From Spizellomyces punctatus DAOM BR117 (lineage: Eukaryota; Chytridiomycota; Chytridiomycetes; Spizellomycetales; Spizellomycetaceae), in contig NW_015971540.1 of assembly GCF_000182565.1 (NCBI RefSeq), positions 310,001-374,000 on the forward strand: a stretch of DNA of 64,000 nt, in the 5' to 3' direction. A program made the translations under genes and the position numbers. Each line of letters begins with the position of its first letter. The first letter of the stretch is position 1. Under the pieces are notes generated by a model, which worked only from the letters and a program-made list of their open reading frames with translations, searched no databases and was not told the DNA's origin. Below, piece after piece: positions 58,717 through 64,000 of this stretch.

Positions 58717-59662
58717 ATGTCTTTCTGTAACGACGAGGACGTCTTCGAGAGATCGCGAGTAAGCCCAAATCGGACGCGGGAAGCACGAATCGCGTGACCA
58801 ACTCCACCGATTGGGTTACCGCGACCGAAAAAACCGGTTCGGAGAATGGCAATTGGCGCATTAGATTTCAGCGTGCCTCGTACAACCTGTGGAGGCCCGA
58901 GCCAGTGCGGAAAAGGAAGAGATCGGTACCGCCACCAATAAATCAGTTGCGGTGCAGCGACACCCATTAGTTTAGTTTAGTTTAACAGTTTATCCAAGAA
59001 TCTTGTATAAAAAGGATGTATTCAATAAAATAAGTCGGGGGCAGAAGCCGTAGCGACAAAAAATCCCCATAACTCGCTTCTCAACTCCAATCTTAGGTTA
59101 ACAGGAACCTAACAGAGCGCTTCAACGGCCTGATCACCCGTACCGAAGCCTCTAAATCCTGCTCGGTTCACAACTAACCGACTCTCCTTGCCTCTCGCCC
59201 TCAAGTCGCTACCGACGCCCAAAGAAAGGATTTGGAGACTACGATTCCTAGTACGGACACCCACACAACCTGCTAGGAGACCCAAGTTGTCTTTACTGTA
59301 GTCTACCAACAAAAAATCCGTTACATTTCCCTGTTACTCCAAAGCATGAACACTTTGCTAATTGCATCATGCTCTTCAAGACGGACATGTTGATGGCAAT
59401 GGATAAGCGAGGAAGGTGCATCCATATCAACACTTCCAACTTTCCTGAAGTTCGCCGTATTATGAATGATGAAGATTTGTTTCGCATCTTTGTTCATAAC
59501 AAAACCAAAAGGAGCGTGGGGGAAAAGAATCGGATTTGCCCTGTTTGTTCGCGCAACTATGATATTCCTGATAAAGTCAAAACGGCAACAGAAAAGGAGA
59601 TGGCTCTCTCCGGTGTTTGTAGTGATGCCTGCTGGGATACAGCAACTAAATTCAATGAGTAA
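58717..59662 (+). pseudogene. Viral small zinc-cluster protein, interrupted by a solo LTR
   Basis: The ATG at 58717 encodes three residues (MSF). The frame then resumes at 59330 (PVTPKHEHFANC...) and runs to TAA at 59660-59662. With the LTR and one TTTC copy removed, it is a 113-codon protein. ICPVCSRNYD and GVCSDACWD give a four-cysteine (CxxC...CxxxC) putative zinc site. The remaining 3' frame has internal ATGs (59369), so a shortened product is conceivable. No exact family recognised. Confidence 0.7.
58726..59325 (+). repeat. Solo LTR of a related gypsy family
   Basis: 600 bp, ends TGTAAC...GTTACA, flanked by TTTC on both sides (58722-58725, 59326-59329). From the TATA box on (about 58,999 to the end) it matches the LTRs of the full element closely, while its first 270 bp are different. 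So U3 has diverged or been exchanged and R-U5 is shared. Confidence 0.88.
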
Positions 59663-59766
59663 GAAGTGAATGTGAGCGGGGGCGTGGGGGGCATGTGGGG
59701 GGCGACCTTTTGAATGGTAAAATTTTGGGACCAGCTAGAATGCGGGGATGCATGAGAAGCAGACAC

Positions 59767-59854
59767 GTCATTGTTCTACATAACCATGATGTAGTAGTTG
59801 ATGTTTACTAATTCTTATAAATTGAATGCATACCATGCTATAGCTAAATCCAAA
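59767..59854 (+). promoter_or_regulatory. Viral promoter, F-box-like gene copy 1
   Basis: CATTGTTCTACATAACC, ATGATGTAGTAGTTGATGT and TTCTTATAAATTG about 35-85 bp upstream of the ATG at 59855, near-identical to the promoter of copy 2. Confidence 0.65.
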
Positions 59855-60336
59855 ATGGCTTCCCTCTTTCCCCCAGAAATAGTAACCTTCATCGACGAGT
59901 ATTGTGACATTGACACTAAGATTAAACTATGCAAGGCAACCGGTCTCGGATGGGAGAGGGTCAAAATACCAAATGAGCCACAGTTTCTTCATAAGATGAA
60001 GAGAATCAATCAGTTGCCTTTCTATGATGAATATGTATGCGACCATGAGACAGAATGCCACCCCTTTTTTGGAAATATGAATGCAACGACAAGTTACTAC
60101 GCATAGAGATGCATCAAGAAGGCAACAACGAGTTTTACTTTGTTCTACTCAAAGATTTTGAGAACGAAAACTATTCGTATGCAATGTATCAAGAGTATTA
60201 CCATTATGGTCATGAGGAAGGCTGTATTTTCAGAGAGTATGATGGTAGGGATAAGCGATCAGATTTTATAGCACATCGTGGCAGGGACAGGCTGGTAATG
60301 AGACAATTGTGGGGCAGGGCGATGGATGTTTTTTAG
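59855..60336 (+). pseudogene. Viral F-box-like protein, copy 1 (frameshifted)
   Basis: Starts MASLFPPEIVTFIDEY, a pattern like the N-terminal helix of an F-box (LP-E-V---I). The frame shifts by one base in the CCCCTTTTTT run near 60,061-60,070. Downstream EMHQEGNNEFYFVLLKDF continues in another frame to MDVF, TAG at 60334. The neighbouring copy 2 is intact, so this is a decayed duplicate, unless the run is a sequencing error. Confidence 0.65.
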
Positions 60337-60367
60337 GGCGTGGGGGGCATACACGAGAGGCAGATAC

Positions 60368-60456
60368 GTCGTTGTTCTACATAACCATGATGTAGTAGTT
60401 GATGTTTACTAATTCTTATAAATTGAATGCATACCATGCTATAGCTAAAATCCAAA
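60368..60456 (+). promoter_or_regulatory. Viral promoter, F-box-like gene copy 2
   Basis: Same arrangement as upstream of copy 1: GTTGTTCTACATAACC, ATGATGTAGTAGTTGATGT, TTCTTATAAATTG, then CATACCATGCTATAGC before the start codon. Confidence 0.65.
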
Positions 60457-60897
60457 ATGGCTTCCCTCTTTCCCCCAGAAATAGTAACCTTCATCGACGA
60501 GTATTGTGACATCGACACTAAGATTAAACTATGCAAGGCAGTTAGTCTCGGATGGGAGAGGGTCAAAATACCGAATGAGCCACAGTTTCTTCATAAGATG
60601 AAGAGAATCGATCAGTTTTATAAGATGATGAGAATCAATCAATTGCCTAAATTTGTATGTGACCATATAAAATGCCGCACCGTAACATTTTTGGGGAAAT
60701 ATGAATGCATAGAGATGCATCAGGAAGACAATGACGAGTTTTACTTTGTTCTACTCAAAGACTTCCATGATGAGGATTATTCATATGCATTTTATCGAGA
60801 GGATTACCGTCATCAGGTGTTATGGCAAAGGAGAGATATTGCATTTTTTGAGGTGTTATGGCAACGGAAGGAGATTGAAAGGGCGAATAAAGAGTGA
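60457..60897 (+). CDS. Viral F-box-like protein, copy 2
   Basis: A 146-codon frame, MASLFPPEIVTFIDEYCDID..., with the same N-terminal F-box-like stretch and EMHQEDNDEFYFVLLKDF middle as copy 1. It has an insertion repeating KMMRINQ, and a different charged C-terminus (RRDIAFFEVLWQRKEIE). It ends with TGA 19 bp before the right TIR. F-box proteins in large DNA viruses recruit host ubiquitin ligases; assignment here rests on a short motif. Confidence 0.45.
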   Translation: MASLFPPEIVTFIDEYCDIDTKIKLCKAVSLGWERVKIPNEPQFLHKMKRIDQFYKMMRINQLPKFVCDHIKCRTVTFLGKYECIEMHQEDNDEFYFVLLKDFHDEDYSYAFYREDYRHQVLWQRRDIAFFEVLWQRKEIERANKE

Positions 60898-61384
60898 GAA
60901 TGTATGGAGGGATGTACATGTTTCCATTGAATCAGTAATGGCAGAATAGAAACAAGTGAGAGATGGGTAAAACGGGTAGTGTGAGAAGCTGACTCGATAA
61001 AATGGCTCAAACCCGAGATGATTTAGTAAAAGTTTGTTTCAATGAATGGAGAGAAACCCAAAAAACCCAGACCCAAAAGTGTAGTTTGCTTCAGTTAAGA
61101 GACAGATTTTAAAAAAAAAAAAAGAATAAAGCTTCTTCAAAAAAAAAAATTATTTTCTCATATAGTGGAAGTATGTACACATGTTTGGGTCTGGGTTTTT
61201 TGTGTAAGTATATGTGGAATCGAGTCACCATTCACTTCCATTTACACCATATGATTCCATGATTATGAAGGAAGCGAGGACACGCAGTGAAGTGATTGAA
61301 TGTTCCTTTACTTTCGCCATAGGCGACCTCAGAAACCAAAGCTGTATTTAAAGAACCATGATGAGCAAACATGTCTGAGACATG

Positions 61385-61675
61385 TCAAATCACGTGACTT
61401 CCATTAACACTATTTGGTTCAACGATTGTGAAGGAAATGAGTGAAGTGAATGTACCTTTTGATCCAAAATGGTGAAGATGTGTCACGTGAGTTGTATGCA
61501 TAGCTTTGATGTTGTATGCATAGTAATCTGCTGATGTAAAGTGGGAAAAGCGACTATCAATAGCAAGTCCAAGTTTTTGCTTAAAGGCGGCTAGCTTCTT
61601 GCATCCTTCCCCCCCAATCCAACCAGCTCCTCTGTAAACGATTCCATATACAACATTCGAAATGTGCCCAAACAA
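61385..61675 (-). CDS. TIR ORF, right copy (unknown)
   Basis: A 96-codon counterpart of the left-TIR frame at 45843-46142. From GGEGCKKLAAF onward it is nearly identical; the N-terminus is read in another frame because of the G-run. Coding status uncertain. Confidence 0.28.
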   Translation of the reverse strand: MFGHISNVVYGIVYRGAGWIGGEGCKKLAAFKQKLGLAIDSRFSHFTSADYYAYNIKAMHTTHVTHLHHFGSKGTFTSLISFTIVEPNSVNGSHVI

Positions 61676-61799
61676 TTGGCCATGAGGTGTTCGAACTCAA
61701 TACCTCAAAATACAACTGTTTCCTTATAGGAAATGGGGCATGGCCAATCCCGGGGAGTCATGCTTTTTTAAATGAATGTGGGAGGCAGCGATGGAGTGA

Positions 61800-62057
61800 A
61801 TGCCACGTGACATGATGGATGTTATTGATTACGTAAGCATTATGAAAGCAGGTCGAGCTTATACGAGTGTAGTTGACAGGGCATTTAAATATGGAGTGGG
61901 CATTTCAGCTACAGTTGTTGACAGGGCATTTAAATATGGAGTGGGCATTTCAGCAATAGTTGTTGACAGGGTGTTTAAATATGGAGTGGGCGTTTCAGCA
62001 ATAGTTGTTGACAGGGCGTTTAAATATGGCTCCTACGGGTACTATGGGTCCTGGTAG
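61800..62057 (+). CDS. TIR repeat ORF, right copy (VVDRAFKYGVG repeats)
   Basis: 85 codons, nearly identical to 45469-45726 on the other strand: MPRDMMDVIDYV then four repeats. Several silent or conservative differences are CpG transitions. Confidence 0.35.
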   Translation: MPRDMMDVIDYVSIMKAGRAYTSVVDRAFKYGVGISATVVDRAFKYGVGISAIVVDRVFKYGVGVSAIVVDRAFKYGSYGYYGSW

Positions 62058-62134
62058 AGTTGAACGAACTATGGGTTTTCTGGCATTTCTGGGTACTATG
62101 GGTCCTGGTAGAGTTGAACGAACTATGGGCCCTC

Positions 62135-62180
62135 TGGTAGTGCATCACCCATGGTATATACCATGGGTGATGCACTACCA
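62135..62180. repeat. 46-bp perfect palindrome, right tip of the viral element
   Basis: Identical to 45346-45391. The base pairs outside it (C/G, T/A) match by chance or are part of the target. Confidence 0.95.
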
Positions 62181-62286
62181 GATAGGTCTCATTAGGCAGG
62201 AAAGCTTTTGCAAAGGAAGTTTTGTTGCATGTATGTAAGGTGGGTTTGTCAAGCTTTTCAAGCTTTTGCTTTTTCTTTGGCGGCAT
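62181..62286 (-). pseudogene. Fanzor nuclease, N-terminal piece
   Basis: ATG at 62286-62284 followed by MPPKKKQKLEKLDK, a likely nuclear localisation signal, up to LPNETY and one base of the next codon at the border of the viral element. The codon is completed by GA at 45345-45344 on the other side, giving Arg and the frame RTYHQ. Confidence 0.85.
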
Positions 62287-62597
62287 GATGATTGGAATAG
62301 AAAAATGGATGAAAGCCTGGAAAATGGGCAGAGAATGATGAAAGCCTATTGGCAGAGAATGATGAAAACCTGGGAAATGGGCAGAGAAGGCGGGTTTATA
62401 TAGAGATATGACAACTGCGCATTGGACCCATTTTTCAATGGTGGAGCAACTGCAGAATATTCAATCCGTTCATTGCCGCACATATTGGACCTGTTTTTCA
62501 ATGGTGGAGCATCGTTTGGGCATCGAACCATTATCAAATCATAGTTCATGAGTCTAAATCGAGTAAAATTATGATTCAATTGGTTGGAATCACTGTA
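62287..62597 (-). promoter_or_regulatory. Fanzor 5' region with TATA box and tandem repeats
   Basis: TATATAAA at 62402-62395, 109 bp upstream of the Fanzor ATG. Downstream of it are three imperfect copies of a roughly 28-bp unit (GATGAAAGCCTGG...GGCAGAGA, about 62,304-62,387). Upstream are two of ATTGGACC..TTTTTCAATGGTGGAGCA (about 62,424-62,512). Their role is unknown. Confidence 0.5.
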
Positions 62598-62625
62598 CTA
62601 GTGCCAATACCCACCGGCTCCGCAC
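62598..62625 (-). repeat. Outer inverted repeat of the Fanzor transposon (5' end)
   Basis: Perfect inverse copy of 43470-43497, followed by TA. Confidence 0.9.
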
Positions 62626-62674
62626 TATGTTCGAGAAAAAGCCACCAAAAAATGTCCACTGGAATGACCCCCGA

Positions 62675-62746
62675 AGGTCCCACCGAGAATCGAACTCGGG
62701 TCGCAGGATTCAGAGTCCTGAGTGCTAACCGCTACACCATGGAACC
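62675..62746 (-). tRNA. tRNA-Gln (CTG)
   Basis: 72 nt cloverleaf. Acceptor GGTTCCA pairs with TGGGACC (one T-G pair). The D arm contains TAGCGGTTAGCAC. The anticodon stem CAGGA/TCCTG encloses CTCTGAA with anticodon CTG. The T arm is CCGAG-TTCGATT-CTCGG. No intron. It lies 49 bp outside the Fanzor transposon end. Confidence 0.95.
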
Positions 62747-63789
62747 AATTCAGCAGTACATGTGCGCTTGTTTATAATGAGCTGTGCAACCCCACAAGAG
62801 GGATGCCACCTATTGCTCACCTGACAGATGAGCGGCTCACCTGCCCCACGATGCACAGCCCGCGGCATGACCAGTGCTATCCATATCACGGCCACACGGC
62901 ATGACCCATTCGTGCTATGCAAACGCTCTCTCTTGCCACAACGACATTGCCATCAATGCTATGCATGTGTCATAGCCTCCTTCTTTCCGTCCAATGCTAT
63001 GCATGTCATGGCCTATCTCTCTAGCCAGCCAGCCAGTTGCATATAGCCATTCAAACATGTAATAAAATATCTATCATACTTTTAGTAGTAAATTTTCAGT
63101 TCCCTTTTTGTTATTAGTACCCAGAGTCATTGACTGAACCAATAGCCTAGTCATCACATGACAATGTCTTGCATGATTCGGGTCATCCCGCTAGTCATGA
63201 GATATCGATAAATGAAACTATCTAAATGAATCACACAGCCACTCTCTAAATTCTATCCATCGATCAACAGCAAATAAATAACATATAACGTGACTGTGTG
63301 TGTGCGCATGTGATAAAGGCATGTGAATAATTGCCTTTTATAGAACGCGTTATTTCCCGCCTGCCGATCTCTCTCGTGTCTCCCTTGTGTGTGAGAAAGA
63401 GTGAATAATCGGAGGGAACCGTGTCATTCATTCTCCCGTCTCATTCCGCATTATTTCCATAAAAGGAAATCTATAATTCTTTTATTTTTCCCACGCGCTT
63501 CAAATCAGGCGCGCGTTTACTTTTTATATCTCTTCACTCCACACACACACACACTTAAACACATCACATGGTGTGTTTATCTCTCGCTCTCGTATTTTAG
63601 ACTTGTGACCTTTTTTTTCTTCTTCTTCTTGAACGATGCTTCAAGTCTTTTCCCCTTTCTCCTTCTTCTTCTAGACTTACTTGCAATTTACAGTTACGGT
63701 ACTTACGGACGACAATTACCGAGGGCAATTACGACAACGAACAAGAGAAACGCTTTACAGACAAGACTGACAGAAAACAGAACGTAGAC
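62747..63789. other. Intergenic region, promoter of the last gene
   Basis: No gene recognised. It holds short CA repeats (about 63,540-63,555) and a long pyrimidine-rich stretch with TTC repeats (about 63,610-63,675), typical of a fungal core promoter and leader before the ATG at 63790. Confidence 0.4.
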
Positions 63790-64000
63790 ATGCCTGGACA
63801 ATTGGCGGAACCCGTCTTGACGGTCGCCTTTAACAACATTCAGAAACTCACTTCCATTGACGAGTCAGACTTGCAAACAATATGGAATGGCAAGTATTTA
63901 CCTTTGCATTCGCCTTGCTCTTTGTGCCCGCTTTTTTGCATAGTCTCGCTCTCTCTCAGGCAAAGCGTATACTTACCCACTCTCTCTCGCTAGTCTTTAC
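63790..64000 (+). CDS. First exon of an unidentified gene, cut by the window end
   Basis: ATG at 63790 gives MPGQLAEPVLTVAFNNIQKL, then DESDLQTIWNG, followed by an AA|GTATTT donor near 63,892. The remainder is intron-like T/C-rich sequence. The LTSIDESDLQTIWN pattern faintly recalls the N-terminal region of fungal GATA-type regulators (DUF1752), but too little is present to decide. Confidence 0.4.

Larger units (their letters stand above)
45346..62180. mobile_element. Integrated virus-like DNA element with 1.26 kb TIRs and palindromic ends
   Basis: Bounded by inverted repeats of 1,265 and 1,264 bp, each ending in a perfect 46-bp palindrome. It interrupts the Fanzor gene between TATC and GAAC without a target duplication; cutting it out restores the reading frame. 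About 10 kb remains after subtracting an LTR retrotransposon and a solo LTR. Content is a D5-like primase-helicase, a tail-fibre-like repeat protein, small orphan genes and shared late-type promoters, which suggests a large-DNA-virus or polinton-like virus relative. No capsid, DNA polymerase or integrase gene is left. Confidence 0.8.
60917..62180 (-). repeat. Right terminal inverted repeat of the viral element
   Basis: 1,264 bp, inverse of 45346-46610, with the same tandem units, internal inverted pair and terminal palindrome. Confidence 0.92.
43470..62625 (-). mobile_element. Fanzor transposon, split by a nested viral element
   Basis: A 28-bp perfect inverted repeat (43470-43497 and 62598-62625) is bracketed by TA on both sides (43468-43469, 62626-62627), the target duplication seen with Tc1/mariner-type ends. 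Excluding the nested element at 45346-62180, the transposon is 2,321 bp: right end, TATA promoter, Fanzor gene, and a short 3' segment. No transposase gene remains, so it would have been mobilised in trans. Confidence 0.82.

Noticed and set aside
45346-62180. Ordinary DNA transposon (TIRs alone).
   Set aside because: No transposase and no target duplication; the palindromic tips, D5 helicase and fibre repeats fit a virus-like element better.

Overview
The window looks like nuclear DNA of an early-diverging, flagellated (zoosporic) fungus, most likely a chytrid. Genes are dense, on both strands, and cut by many short GT-AG introns of about 50-330 nt. The gene set is fungal (Pkc1-type protein kinase C, Rsp5-type HECT ligase, GPI-anchored aspartyl protease), and an ODF3/SHIPPO-type protein points to a motile flagellum. 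Fanzor genes are known from chytrids such as Spizellomyces, which fits, but I cannot name a species.

Host part, 1-43,469: a Ser-rich hypothetical protein (+), a three-finger C2H2 factor with Crz1-like finger order (-), the SUB2/UAP56 helicase (-), an Rsp5/NEDD4 ubiquitin ligase (-), a gene-poor stretch (10.4-13.1 kb), PKC1 (+), a prominin-like multipass membrane protein (-), an ODF3-like protein with PGP repeats (-), the checkpoint kinase ATR/Mec1/Rad3 (-, about 9.7 kb), an aspartyl protease (+), a cis-prenyltransferase of the Rer2/DHDDS type (-), and a very large DUF3684-like protein with an Hsp90/sacsin-type ATPase fold (+). A tRNA-Gln (CTG) and the first exon of an unidentified gene lie at the right end.

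Nested mobile DNA, 43,470-62,625. (1) The outermost layer is a 2.3 kb Fanzor transposon with 28-bp inverted ends and a TA target duplication. (2) Its Fanzor gene is split after about 35 codons by a 16.8 kb virus-like element (45,346-62,180). That element has 1.26 kb terminal inverted repeats, each ending in the same perfect 46-bp palindrome. Removing the element rejoins the Fanzor reading frame exactly, for a total of 616 codons. (3) The viral element carries a D5-like primase-helicase, a long tail-fibre-like repeat protein, small unknown genes and a duplicated F-box-like gene, several of them behind one shared promoter motif. (4) It has been hit by a chromodomain Ty3/gypsy retrotransposon (48,289-54,500), which lacks protease and reverse transcriptase and lies between two truncated viral genes without a target duplication. 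(5) A solo LTR sits after codon 3 of another viral gene, with a 4-bp duplication.

One pattern links the layers. Differences between the two LTRs, and between the two viral TIRs, are nearly all CpG versus TpG/CpA, and three otherwise continuous mobile-element frames are each broken by a single TGA, the expected product of CGA. This suggests that the mobile DNA here was CpG-methylated and is decaying by deamination.
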